Source of the DNA: Rebecca billardiae RCC1528
Lineage: Eukaryota; Haptophyta
Assembly (NCBI GenBank): GCA_965240325.2
Contig: OZ251226.1
Span: 1,054,001-1,118,000 of the forward strand
Direction: 5' to 3'
Length of the DNA stretch: 64,000 nucleotides
Shown here: positions 8,934-19,789 of the stretch, in pieces
How the letters are laid out: every line of letters starts with the position of its first letter
Position numbering within the stretch: position 1 is the stretch's first letter
Program-made: the position numbers and the translations under genes
Notes under the pieces: model-generated
Databases searched by the model: none
Told to the model about the DNA's origin: nothing
The model's input: the letters and a program-made list of their open reading frames with translations, nothing else

Positions 8934-11642
8934 TTCAAAGTGGCGGATGACGGTAAGTACTATATATATATATATATATATATTATGATCGGCTACGCCG
9001 ATCTTCGGGTAGTAAACAACGAAGTTGAGGGCGCACGGCCCTGGTAGGCTCTGGCTGGTAGTTGCTGTCGCGTTGGCTTCACCGCCAATCACACGGCACG
9101 ATGCTACCAGTCAGCAAAGCGCGCGGACGAAAATCAGTCAGCTCCGAGTCCGAGAGGGCCCCGGGCCTGCGCGGGTCCGGCGGTCGCGGCGCCGGGCGCG
9201 GGGATGCTGTCAGCTTCCGAGCCCGTACAGCTCGTCGCGCGCGCTCGGGGTGCGCGAGGCGACGCGGTACGACGGTGGCGTGGACCACCACCTCACTCGC
9301 CTCGCTACGTCGTCAGCGTGTACAGCCCGCCGCTGCCACTAGCGCCAAGTGGCACTGCTCGGAACAGCTCGATGCGTCGCGCGTCGTCGTTTGCGTCGAC
9401 TAGTCGCTCGGCCGGAGGTGCAGCTGACGCGCTCGCCGAAGCAGCACCGCAGCCCCCGCTCGATGATGTGCGCGGCATGAAGTTCGCACCGAACGTCTTC
9501 TTGTCGCGGCCCGGTGCTGCCCGCACTCGCTGCGGAGCGACCACTCGAAGATAAATCTACGGGTGGATACGATTCAGATGGCTCAATATGCGCCAAGTAA
9601 GGCTGCGTTCGCCTGTAGCGGTCTCGCCTGCAGTCCACCCTGTCGCTCATCACGCGCGTGCGCACTCGCCCGCTGATCAGTCGGATCCGATCGGCTTCCC
9701 TTGTCCGCAACGGGTGACGCGCATGGCTTTGAGACGCTGAGACGGTGCGCGAGCATAGTGAGAGATATAGGGGGGCGATCCGCTGTGGAACGTGGGCGAG
9801 CGTAGCTCTGATTACCACGCGATCATTCGCGCCAGTATGGGCCCACACGTCTGTGCAGAGAGCTGACGACCTGCATGATCACTTCTGCGGCCGATTCGGA
9901 ACCGGCGCGGACTGACAGGGCGCCGGGCTTGAGAGCGTGCACGCCTTTGGTGCGCGATGAATCTACGGATGGATACGCTTCGAGTGGCTCAATGCGTGCC
10001 AAGGAATGGCTGCATACACATGTAGTGGTCACGCCTGCAGTCCACAGTGTCGCTCGTCATTCAGATCGGCTGCTTCCGCCCTTGAGTCCGCAACGGTTGG
10101 CGCCTGGCTGCGCGCATGGCTTTGAGACGCTGAGACGTTGTCAATGAGGAGCGCGCGTGCGGCGAAGACAAGCGTAGTACTGTTCTGCAGCTCAAGCAGC
10201 CCCAACGCGCTCTCGCCAGTACGCGCCTGCGCGTCTGTGCAGACGGGCGAAAAGCCGTCGGACCGCCGGCTGAGAGAGGGAGCACGCAAGCCTTCGTGCC
10301 ACTGCAAGTGAATGCGTCGGCGGACTTCGGGGGGATACCCACCATGCGCCCACGAAGAGCTACATCCATCGACATGGCAGTCGCGACGCCGACTCACAGT
10401 GTCGCGCATCATGCGCGCGCACGCTCGCACCATACCGACACTCACGACCGGGCGGCGCGGGACCCGCGCGCACGGCTTCCAGACTCGGAGACGGTGTCAA
10501 GGAGGAGCACTTGCGGGGCAGGCTGAATCATAGTGCTGATCTGCCGCAGCCCAGGCAGCACACGCCCGCAGCAGGGCAACGGAGCGGCTGCACGACCTCA
10601 CGTGATGCGTGGCCCAGCCCCACCCCCCCCCCCCCCCGGGCGGAGCGAGTGCGAGCTCTACCCTCGCTTTCAGCTTGCTCGGAGAGGGGCGACCGCCCGC
10701 TTCCGATAAGCGCAGCTTTGCGAAAGTGACCGGGCCCCTTGGTTCTTCGTTCAGAGTGCAGATGATTGGATGCCGGGAGGGAGTGATAGCAAACGGCTGA
10801 CCAATCAGACAGCGCCGTTGCGTCTACCCGCATTACTTGCCTCGCAGGAATCTTGAGTAAATCGAATTGGCCCTTTTGATTGGTTGCCTCCGCATTATGT
10901 TTCTTTTTCGCATATGGCTGCTGACTTATGGAGATACCAGGGCAGACAGCTTGCTTTTCAAGTAGGAGAACCTCTTGAGATGCCACGAAGCCCCTGCGCC
11001 CTTTTTCAAGGTGAGTACTGATAGGGCGTCAATCTCGCCTGCCTGAGCTGTGTGCGTCTCTTATTCTTAGTAAACTGTAGCTCGATAGCCGTATGATATG
11101 AGAGCGCGCGGGAACGTCGGTTCGGACTACCCGCGCAATAACATCTCGCGTCGCTTGATGAATATGAGGAGTGAACGACTATATCAAAAGAATGTTCGAT
11201 ATCTCAGACCTTGTTTGCAATCTGTTCAACAGGCGAATCTTGACTATCAGAAAGGTAGCTAGAGATGTCTTTGTCCTATTCGAGTTCGATTTCTTCTATT
11301 ACTTACTATCCAAGGATTAAGGAGCAGTACAAACGCAATCATGAGCAGCGATATCGAGTCAAATGCGGATTTCACACCTAAATCCACCTACAAAAATCCC
11401 CCAAATCCTGCGCGCATCCTCTTTTTTGATTTTGCGGAGCACGTGCGCCGCCCCCCCCGGCTTTCGCTCACGCTCAGACCTTTCGGGGGGGCCGTGCGCC
11501 ATAATAATAACTATTCTCGTCGAATAGTGAGTTGTAACACTATTAATACAGTAGTTAAATTTAGACTATACTCATTGCTACTACAGACGGCGCGGTATTT
11601 AGCTCGTCAGTCCTACGTTCCAAATGCTCAGACTTGTCACTC
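8934..11642. other. Gene-poor region with degenerate repeats
   Basis: No protein family is recognisable in any frame. An (AT)n run lies at about 8959-8983 and a poly-C run at about 10624-10638. Most of 9548-10550 consists of three diverged repeat units. The last part (about 11000-11600) is AT-richer and holds the 3' flank of the kinase gene. Confidence 0.6.
9548..10550. repeat. Three degenerate tandem repeat units
   Basis: Units at about 9548-9765, 9955-10150 and 10300-10520 share ordered motifs: ATCTACGG.TGGATACG, GGCTCAAT, CGCCTGCAGTCCAC, GTGTCGC.CATCA, and GGCTTTGAGACGCTGAGACG. Spacing and sequence have drifted, most in the third unit. No coding frame is conserved among units. Confidence 0.6.
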
Positions 11643-14450
11643 CTACTCAGACTGCTCCTCCTGCTCCTGATCTGCGGCTTCCTGCACGATCGTGCTGAGC
11701 GCCTTCGGGCTGAGCGCCTCCGCCACCGTCGTGGGCCCCATCGACGAGACGGAGCCATCCATGCGACGCTCGCGATGCTCGCTGCCGGCGCTGAAGCTGC
11801 CGTGCGAGTTGTTGCCGGCCGCGATGGGCTCCATGAACGAGCGCAGCACGCGGCAGATGTACTCGGTGCCGGACGAGTCCTTCTCGATGCACGCGGTCAG
11901 CCCGGCCGCCTCGAACTCGGAGCGGTCGGGCGAGCCGATCGGGTCCCCGGTCATGCCGATGATGATCCCCTCGTACCCGCTCGCGCGCAGCAGGCGCACG
12001 GCGGTCGCGCCGTTCATGCGCGGCATCTGATTGTCCATCAGGATGAGGTCAAAGGGCGGCAGGCCCTGCGCGCCGCGCTCCTCGACCATCTCGATGGCGC
12101 GCTCGCCGTGCCCTGCAGTCTGCCAGTTGGCCCCGACCGTCTGGAAGGTGGTGAGCGGCAGCGTCATCTGGAGGAACGCGTCGTCCTGTGTCGCGCGCGG
12201 CGGCGGTGGGCGCGCACACCAAAGGGCGGCGGCGATGGCGCGCGCGTGAGCACGGATGGCGTGCGCACGGATGACAGCCACGCGCGCACGGCGCGCACGA
12301 GCGCGGGGCGCGCGCGTCTCACCTCCACGTGCAGGCAGCAGAAGTGCGGAGGTATCACGAGAGGTGTCGCGGCGACAGACGAGTCCTGCGACACCGCCTT
12401 CTGCAAGCGCTCCTCGTGCACGTCGTCGTGCGGCTTGCTGGCCCCATCCGGCGCCGTCCCGCCCTTCTCGACGAGCTCAGAGAGCCGCTCGCCGAGCGTG
12501 GCCGAGGTGGCCGAGTTGGCGACACGCTCGCGGCCGAGGTCCTGGCGCTTGCGGCCACGCGACATGTGCTCGTCCATCGCGCGCGTCGGCACGGGCTGCG
12601 TCGACGGCTGCAGGTACACCAGCATCTCGAAGGTCGAGCCCATCCCCTCGCCCGGCGAGGAGATGACAAGCTCGGAGGAGTCGTGCAGCTTGAGGATCTG
12701 CGGGGGCGCGCACGCGAGCGCGCGCGAGCGCGCGTGGCACGGAGGGCCGCGGGCGCGGGGCGAGGATGACGGGCGGGACGCGGGACGGACGCGCGGCTAG
12801 CGGGTGCGCTGTGTCGCGCGCACGGCCCGCCCGCACCGACTTGCTGATGGAGAGGCCGAGGCCGGTCCCGCCGCGGCCCTGGAGCTGCCCGGAGCCGACC
12901 TGCGTGAAGCACTCGCCCGTGTTGAGCTGCTCGAGCTGGTCCGGGCTCAGGCCGGTGCCGGTGTCCACGACGGCGATGTGCACGAGCGTGAGGCCGTCGT
13001 CCTGCTGCCGCTCGTCGTCCGAGCCCAGCCAGCAGCGCAGGTACACCGCGCCGCCGCGGTCGGTGAACTTGATCGCGTTGCTCACGCCGTTGTTGAGGCA
13101 CTGCAGCAGCCGCCACTTGTCGCCGTTCCACACGCTCTGGCCGAGCTGCGGGTCGATGGCCGCGGGCACGAGCACGACGCCCTTCTCCTGCGCGAGCCCC
13201 TCGAACGTCGCGTGCGACTCGTGCAGCAGCCGCTCGAGCGTGAACGGGTGGCGCACGAGCACGAGCCGGCCGCTGTCGATGCGCTCAAAGTCGAGGATGT
13301 CCGAGACGATGTTCTCCATGAGCGCGCAGCACGTGTCGAGCACGTCGAGCAGCTTCTCGCGCTCGACGGCGCAGATGGGGTGCTTCTTGTCGCCCTCGGG
13401 CATGCGCAGCAGCTTGGTCACGTTGAGCACCGAGAGCAGCGGGCTGCGCAGGTCGTGCATCACGACGCGGATCAGCCGAGCGCGCGCGAGCTTGCCCTCC
13501 TCGGCCCGCGACGCATCGGCCGAGAGCTTCTCGCGCGCGCGGAGCGCGTGGAGGCGCGAGGAGCGCGCGTGCTCGAAGCGGCGGTGCACGCGCTTGCGCT
13601 CTCGCTGGGCCAGGACGACCGTGCGGCGGAACGCCCACTCGCCGCGCGACGACTTGGAGAGGTGGTACCGGCAGACGGTGGTCGCAAACCCGAGCATGAC
13701 GAGCGCGCCCAGGTTGAACGGGCACCAGCCGGCCTCGTCGGGCTGGCGCAAGTCGAGGCCGGCGCCGATGGCGATCGAGGGGCCGCACACGAGGCCGAAC
13801 GCAGGCACCGTCAGCGGCACGTACGCGCTCACGAGTGCGACAAAGGCGCCGAGCCGCAGCATGAGCGCCGCGTTGGTCGTGCACGCCTCACTCGGCGTGA
13901 GGATTTGGTGGAAGCGCCAGAAGAGGGTGAGGCAGATGAGCGTCCCGATGGTGATCGCCTCCATCAGGGTCTGCGGCACGTTGCAGAACGACTCCGATCG
14001 GAAGAGGAAGCCGAGCTGCGTCAGGACACCGACCACGAGCACGTTGGCGCTCCAGCCGTGCCGCTCGACGCTCAACTCGGATGGAAGTTCCTTCGTGCTG
14101 AGCGCCACGAAGGAGAGGCTGTTGAACAGCGCCATGGCCCAGAGCACGTGCGACATGGAGCGCCCCAGGTTGGGATACAGGATCTCCATGCGATACGCGG
14201 CCTCCACGTCCTCGTCCGCGAACGCGCCGCGCCACGTGCGCCGCAGCTCGGCCATGTCCTCGACGTTCGCGTCAAAGTCGTGCGGGAGGGAGGGGTCGCG
14301 CGGGTTGGCGGTCCCGGGTGCGCCTTCGAGGTCTTCGGTTGAGACCTCGCCGGTGTACTCAGACGAGCTCAGAGTGCCCGTGTCAGCAATGGTGCGGATA
14401 TCCTTCATCTTGAGAAACGCCGCGATGGGTGCGGTAGAGGGTTGTGCCAT
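11643..14450 (-). CDS. Hybrid histidine kinase, copy A (3 exons)
   Basis: Exons 14450-12837, 12697-12323 and 12185-11643 encode 843 aa. The start at MAQPS is chosen because similarity to copy B stops upstream of it. The N-terminal half has five or six membrane segments (about residues 100-262). The cytoplasmic part has an H box (VVMHDLRSP, His332), N box (NNGVSNAIKF), G1 (DTGTGLS) and G2 (GTGLGLSISK). The C-terminal receiver has VEDD, the phosphoacceptor Asp in LILMDNQMP, Thr in GMTGD and Lys in IEKD. It is therefore a membrane hybrid kinase that autophosphorylates on His and passes phosphate to its own receiver. The input domain is not a family I recognise. Introns are 139 and 137 nt, with donors GTGCGG and GTGAGA. 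Confidence 0.92.
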
Positions 14451-15456
14451 CCGAAGACGGTGCTGTCCGTGGGCTGTGGGGAGCAGTACTTTTTGTGCCG
14501 ATGAGCTTCTCAACGGGAAAGTCGCTTCTCCGTTGCTTACAAATGTTCATCATTGGTTTGGGGAGAACCGGGAAGAACATCATGTACTACTATGCATTCA
14601 TGACGCTTCTGACGAGATATGACCCAAGCACATATGCATGTCATCGATGATATTCGCCCAGTGTCATTGCGACGGAACTCTGAGGTAGTGAGGTATACTC
14701 ACACCATCTGAAGGTGGACTCACACCACTTGAGATATCAGGGGGAGATTGTGATGCTTGATCCCTCAATACTCATACTCAAAGTTCTATACGAAATTCGC
14801 ACCGACGAAGCACCTCTCGAAGGTTGCTGAAAGCCTGAAACGGCGCGTACACTTCGCATGATCGATAACGACCGTTCGTAACAACATAATTGCATGGACA
14901 CAGAGGTCGCGCTCGAGCGCATCCTCGACGGCGGCTTTGACATCTCGAGATCTCGACCGGGGTAGCGACTCTAGACTGAGCCTCGTCCCGTGGCTACAGT
15001 AGTGGCGTCCCGGTGCCAGGCTGCAGGCAGCGCGCTGACCGCGGTGTGGCCGTGCGCAGCCGGCTGAGGCGCGGCTCGGACTCAGGTTTGCGGACTTCGG
15101 ATGCCCCGAAACGGCGCGGGTACTTAGTCCGCCCTCGGGCGTTGTTGCGCACGGCTGGGTTCGAGAGGCGCATCATCTGGCTTGCCCACGGGCCATGACA
15201 CACGGCCAGGGGCTTCCAAGAGCACCCGGTTGGAGGTCGTGAGGCGGGCCGGCACTTGACTCGCCTGCGCGAGTGGCCCCGCCGGGCCCGGTGGCGGTCA
15301 GCCTGATGGCAGTGAGTGATGACCCAATCAGTACTCTCGGCGGACCGCGCACTGATTACTCGACAGGCGGCCTGGCATACCAGTCAGGCACTGGTCTGTC
15401 GGCAATTACAGTACTCGCCGCGTGTGTCTGGCATGCGCCTGACTCCTGGTGCCAAC
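14451..15456. other. Upstream region of kinase copy A
   Basis: About 14560-14660 still resembles the region upstream of copy B (about 26445-26535), sharing CATCGATGACA, GGGTCAT and CAGAAGCGTCAT on the kinase strand. The rest holds no convincing gene. GC rises sharply toward the esterase gene. Confidence 0.6.
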
Positions 15457-16731
15457 TCAAGCAGCGGCGACTCGGGAAAACACTCGCACGCCATATGCTT
15501 TCACCTCGGGCCCGCCGTCAGCGCGGAGGCAGTACCGGCCGACGAGCGGTCCTGGCCGCCTGCGGTCGCCGTCATTAAGCTGTGTCAGCAGCGCGTGCCC
15601 ATGCCGTCGATGCGGCTCGCCAGCTGCAGCCGCGGCGCACCTGCACGCGCCCCCCGCGTCCGGCTCCGCGCCGGGCATCGCGTCGTCCACCCACCGCCCG
15701 TGCAGCTCGCACGCCGTGCGCGCGAAGAAGAGGCCGACGTCGCGGGTCATCGCGAGCGACTTGGCCAGCCCACCGGGCTTGAGAAAGTGGCGCTTGCCCT
15801 TGTGCACGCACAGCGTCGTGTTGGCGGCGCAGCCGGCGAATGTGAGGCAGCGCGCCGCCTTTCTGTCCAGCGTGAGCAGCGCCGCGCGTGGCGGGGCCCA
15901 TGCCAGCGGCGCGTGCGTCGCCGACGCCGACGAGGGCGCATGGCGCGCTGCACCGACCTGGCAGCCGTTCGCCACTGCCCACGCCTCCCACGCACCGCCC
16001 GCGCTCACGCACTTCTCGGACAGCTCAGACATCTGGCAGCAGCAGGCAGCTGCCGGCCCACGCTCGAGCTGCGCCTTGCAGCAGCCCTCGAACCGGACGA
16101 TGCCATCGTCCCGCGCGTGGTGCAGCATCACTGGCGTTGGCCGAGCGAGCGATGCGTTCAGGCGACCGTCCGGCAGCTCGCGAAGAAAGCGCGATGTGTA
16201 GCCCGCAGCCGTGGCCAGGCCAGCGAGAAGCGTCGAAGTGTGCGCAAGCGTGGTGGCGAAGAAGCCGCCGTTCGACCAGCCGAATGCGAGGATCGCCTCC
16301 GCGTTCAGCGTGTGGATGGTGTCGAGCGCGTGCGCCAGGGCGCGAGCGAGGTAGGACGAGTCGTCCCGCGCTCGATCGCGCGAGTCGCCGCAGCACTCGC
16401 CCGCGTTCCACGACTCATCGAGCTGCGTGCCTGCGAGGAGCGCGAAGCCAAATGCGTCCGCCACGTCGTAGAATGCCCGGGGCACGGTCTCGACCTTGCA
16501 GTGGAAGCATGCGAGCGTGAGGACGACGGGTGTGGCGCGAGGCGTGCGCGACGCGCACACGCTCGGCGGCAGGTGGACGTGATACGGCCGGTCCTCGGCG
16601 GCGAACGGGCGCTCGACCATGCGCCGCTGCACGACCGCGCACAGCTCCGCGGTGTCGTCCGCGCCGAGCGGCGCGAGCGGCACGAGCACCAGGAGCGCCA
16701 CCATGGATTGCCGGCCCAAAGCCGCCGCCAT
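15457..16731 (-). CDS. Secreted PHB-depolymerase/feruloyl-esterase-like hydrolase
   Basis: 424 aa from the ATG at 16731, chosen because MAAALGRQSMVALLVLVPLAPLGA is a good signal peptide; the longer frame upstream runs through the divergent uS11m gene. The alpha/beta-hydrolase features of the PHB depolymerase/LpqC-type esterase family are visible: WNAGECCG near residue 109, the nucleophile elbow GWSNGG with Ser153, an Asp at 208-209 in HHARDDGIV, and His315 in GKRHFLKPG. Many cysteines suggest disulfides and an extracellular or lumenal protein. The substrate cannot be told from sequence. The last ~60 residues are low-complexity and may include unspliced intron, so the 3' end is uncertain. It is divergent from uS11m with a 100-bp gap. 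Confidence 0.78.
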   Translation of the reverse strand: MAAALGRQSMVALLVLVPLAPLGADDTAELCAVVQRRMVERPFAAEDRPYHVHLPPSVCASRTPRATPVVLTLACFHCKVETVPRAFYDVADAFGFALLAGTQLDESWNAGECCGDSRDRARDDSSYLARALAHALDTIHTLNAEAILAFGWSNGGFFATTLAHTSTLLAGLATAAGYTSRFLRELPDGRLNASLARPTPVMLHHARDDGIVRFEGCCKAQLERGPAAACCCQMSELSEKCVSAGGAWEAWAVANGCQVGAARHAPSSASATHAPLAWAPPRAALLTLDRKAARCLTFAGCAANTTLCVHKGKRHFLKPGGLAKSLAMTRDVGLFFARTACELHGRWVDDAMPGAEPDAGGACRCAAAAAGEPHRRHGHALLTQLNDGDRRRPGPLVGRYCLRADGGPEVKAYGVRVFSRVAAA

Positions 16732-16831
16732 CCTCGTTTTGATGCGCTTTCTTGATGGTTCACGAATGAATTCGGCAATTCGCCAGCGAGTCCGGGCCGT
16801 CGTCGTTCCCCATCCCTCGTCCCGCATCGCG
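16732..16831. promoter_or_regulatory. Shared 100-bp intergenic region between divergent genes
   Basis: The esterase (-) and uS11m (+) start codons face away from each other across 100 bp, so the promoters must overlap or be shared. No TATA box is evident. Confidence 0.5.
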
Positions 16832-17239
16832 ATGGGCGTGCTCGGCGCGCTGCGCTTCTCGACGCGGCGGGCGCTGTCGACATCAGCGGAGAGCGTGCGC
16901 CGTGGCATTCTGTGCGTGAAGACCACGTTCAACAACACGATCGTCACACTCACGCGCGAGAACGGCGACGCGATCGCGTGGGCCTCGGGAGGCACTGTGG
17001 GCTTCAAGAAGTCGAAGCGCAAGTCCAGCCTCGCGGCAACGACAGCGCTTGACGTCATCATCGCACGCGCAAAGAGCCTGAGCATGGGCGCTCTCATCGT
17101 ACGGATGTCAGGCCCTGGCAGGGTTCACCGCGAGCTGCTCACTCGCTGCGCGGCGTCGGGGATCCGCATCGATGCCCTGCAAAACGTCACGCCTATTCCG
17201 CACAATGGCTGCAGGAGGCCAAAGGCAAGGCGTGTGTGA
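16832..17239 (+). CDS. Mitochondrial small-subunit ribosomal protein uS11m
   Basis: 135 aa. The start at MGVLGALRFSTRRALSTSAES gives a basic, Ser/Thr/Arg-rich mitochondrial presequence. The mature part aligns by eye with bacterial-type S11 throughout: VKTTFNNTIVTLT, AIAWASGGTVGFK, RMSGPGRVHRELL, and the C-terminal NVTPIPHNGCRRPKARRV with the family's near-invariant TPIPHNGC motif. It belongs to the platform of the mitoribosomal small subunit near the mRNA exit. Longer in-frame starts exist (from 16619) but would lie inside the esterase gene. Single exon. Confidence 0.92.
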   Translation: MGVLGALRFSTRRALSTSAESVRRGILCVKTTFNNTIVTLTRENGDAIAWASGGTVGFKKSKRKSSLAATTALDVIIARAKSLSMGALIVRMSGPGRVHRELLTRCAASGIRIDALQNVTPIPHNGCRRPKARRV

Positions 17240-17644
17240 GGACGAGGTGAGGTCAGCACGCTGCCGAGCAGCGCGACTGAGCGCACGTGTATCGGAACTC
17301 CAGAACGATCGAGTGCCAGAGACATCGACCGGCGCAACGATGCGCAGGCGATCGCAGGCCTCCGCGGGCTTCCGCGCTCGCACGGCGCTAATCGGCGTCG
17401 TGATCGCCAACCGTGCGTCGAGTCGTCGCCACGCGGCCCACTCAGCAGCACGCGCAACAGCGTGGCGTTTAGCGATGAGAAGTCTGGGCTGGCTACAGCC
17501 AATGCTTCATGCTGCAGTGCGTCCGCCACATGCACATGATCCTGCCACCCGATCAAGTGACACCTGCTGATTTACTAGCTAGCTTAGCTAAGCTACCGAG
17601 TTAGAGCTCCACAACTGCGTGCTTTCAGCTTTTTTTAAATAAGC
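17240..17644. other. Intergenic, no feature seen
   Basis: Contains the uS11m 3' flank and the leader of the next gene. A CTAGCTTAGCTAAG palindrome-like stretch lies at about 17577-17592. No gene is supported. Confidence 0.5.
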
Positions 17645-18562
17645 ATGGCGAGCGCGATGGCGGCCGTTGCGAGCCCGCAAGAGGGGTGGGCAAAGCTTTG
17701 CCGCGGGTGCTACCTGAGCGCAGACTGGTCGCCGCCGGCGGTCACGGATGAGATCGGGGAGGCAATGCGCGACGCGCTCCGCCTCGACCCCACCCTGCCA
17801 CTGGCCAGCGTCCACCTCCTCCGCAAGCAGTATGCGCGTGAGGCGTGCGCCGCTGCGCTTGATGCACCGGAGGCAGACAAAACCGGGCGCCAGCGTAAGC
17901 TCGCGGCGGCGATGCGAAGCGTCGCGGTCGCGACGTCGCCCAACTTCAAAGACGTCCTGCGGGCGAAGGTGCTCTCCTCAGGCGAGCCCTACGCGCGCCT
18001 GCTCCACGCGTACCAGCGGCTCGTGCGCGAGCATGTGCTGCCGAGGCTTGCCGCCGCGCTTGGCGAACAGGAGTTCGCGGTGCAGCGCGAGCCTTCGATC
18101 CGGTTCAGCCTGCCCGACGCCTCCGCTCTCGGTGCGCGTGAGAATGACGAAGACGCTTGCATCGGCCTCCACACGGACGGTGACTACGACCACCAACCCG
18201 GCGAGCTCAACGTGATGTTAGCACTCTCGCGCGTGTTCGGCTCAAACGGCCTCTTTGTCGAGAGTGAGCCGATGCGGGGTGACTACCACTGCGTCGAGCT
18301 TGAGGCCGGCCGGCTCTTCACGTTCCACGGCGTCGCGTGTCGCCATTACAACCAGCGTAACGACACCGGCTGCACGCGCGTCTCGATTGACTTTCGGCTT
18401 ATTCCCATGAGCCGATATGACCACTCGCGGGATGACGTCAGCCGCAAGGCTAGCCGAGCCGGGCGCTTCACTCTGGGCGAGTACTTCGAATTGGTGCGCG
18501 CCGACTCTGAGGGGCTACTTCACACTGGTCGTCGCGGCGCGAATGCGAGTTGCACGAGCTGA
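17645..18562 (+). CDS. StrG-like / 2-oxoglutarate-Fe(II) oxygenase-like protein
   Basis: 305 aa in one exon. The C-terminal half has the pattern of a 2OG-Fe(II) oxygenase double-stranded beta-helix: GLHTDGDYDHQPGELNVML supplies a possible HxD pair (His176, Asp178). About 50 residues later, FTFHGVACRHYNQRND and GCTRVSIDFRL give a candidate distal His (228 or 234) and a 2OG-binding Arg245. The arrangement is reminiscent of StrG, a protein of streptomycin biosynthesis clusters assigned to this fold. I infer a hydroxylase-type enzyme of unknown substrate. The N-terminal ~100 residues are not recognised. There is no obvious targeting peptide, so a cytosolic location is likely. Confidence 0.65.
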   Translation: MASAMAAVASPQEGWAKLCRGCYLSADWSPPAVTDEIGEAMRDALRLDPTLPLASVHLLRKQYAREACAAALDAPEADKTGRQRKLAAAMRSVAVATSPNFKDVLRAKVLSSGEPYARLLHAYQRLVREHVLPRLAAALGEQEFAVQREPSIRFSLPDASALGARENDEDACIGLHTDGDYDHQPGELNVMLALSRVFGSNGLFVESEPMRGDYHCVELEAGRLFTFHGVACRHYNQRNDTGCTRVSIDFRLIPMSRYDHSRDDVSRKASRAGRFTLGEYFELVRADSEGLLHTGRRGANASCTS

Positions 18563-18885
18563 TAATCACGCTGGGACGTCCGTACTTGCCGGCGGACTCT
18601 CCGACTCTTGCACCGTCGCGCCGACCGTCGGCGGCGGCCGTCAGACAGACAGACTGCTAGTACAGAGAATTTACTTTAATAACTTATACATACACGACGA
18701 TCAACACTGTGAGTTACGACACTGTGTCACACTGTCACGACTGGTAACACTCGTCCGCCTATAATACAATATTACAGTAGTGGCAGAGTTAGTCCGCAGT
18801 CACACTCCCGCCGCGGGACCGCTGGAATCCCGGGAGGCGGATGACTACGACGACCGAGACGACGACAAACCGACAATAACTTAAA

Positions 18886-18932
<47 letters not shown>

Positions 18933-19789
18933 TTGGTGGCTGATGGCCGCACTGTGATTCGCCTCGTACGTAGACTAGCAGAGTATATAGCGCTTTAATT
19001 AGCAGTCGCCTGCTCACTGCTGCGCTGTGGCCTCAACTCATTCTATGATTTAACGACACAGGTGGGACGACGCTGCCACAGTGACGCACAATAATATATA
19101 CGTTATTAAGTACGACGTCAGCCGGTACAGCGTGCGCGAGTAGTACTCTGTGAACATCGTCGCGCATATTATCAGTGCGGTCGTCTTGATCTATCGAGAC
19201 TGCTCACTCACTCTGCTGCGTATGTCGAATATCATCACAGTACGACGAGTGCTGTGTCGTGTCGTGCCAACATATATATATAGTATGAACAGGACCTCGT
19301 CATAATGCCAACAGTTAAGTCGTCCTGACGACTCGGACCTAACTCCTAAGTCGTCGTAGGCAGTCGTAGCAGTATACGACGACTCAGTCAGGGGGACGCG
19401 AGCCCGCCAGGCGGCGCCTGCCAATGCTGACAACCATCGGCGGACCGTGTTACAGGCGGCAAACTACAGTACATGAAACTGAAAGTGACAGCAGACTGAC
19501 AGGGCGTCCGGTCTGCGCGGGCGACCGAACTGCGAATAAGTAGATGACCGCACTACAGCACTAGTTGAGCTCCGACGCAGACGGCACGCGAGGACTACGA
19601 CGACATCAGAATCATGGCGGCTCTGATTGGTCTGGCGCCGTCTGACGATGAGTCGTAACAACGCCGACGACACTCGACAGAGCGACGGTCCCGCGGACTG
19701 AAGTTCAGTGATCAGTCTCGCGGACCGAACGTCCCGTGCTAAGACTCGACGCTCCGCCGCGAGGTGACGAGCAGATGCGCACGCGTGCC
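18563..19789. other. AT-richer intergenic region with (AT)n run
   Basis: No gene supported. A dinucleotide (AT)n run occupies about 18892-18930. Many short words such as GACACTGTG and GACTCAGTC recur, a texture shared with 29570-30300. Confidence 0.55.

Noticed and set aside
12804-14342. Long plus-strand frame (512 aa) antisense to kinase copy A
   Set aside because: It is an accident of high GC and Arg/Ala/Glu-biased antisense codons; the minus strand carries clear kinase motifs and the same antisense frame recurs at copy B.
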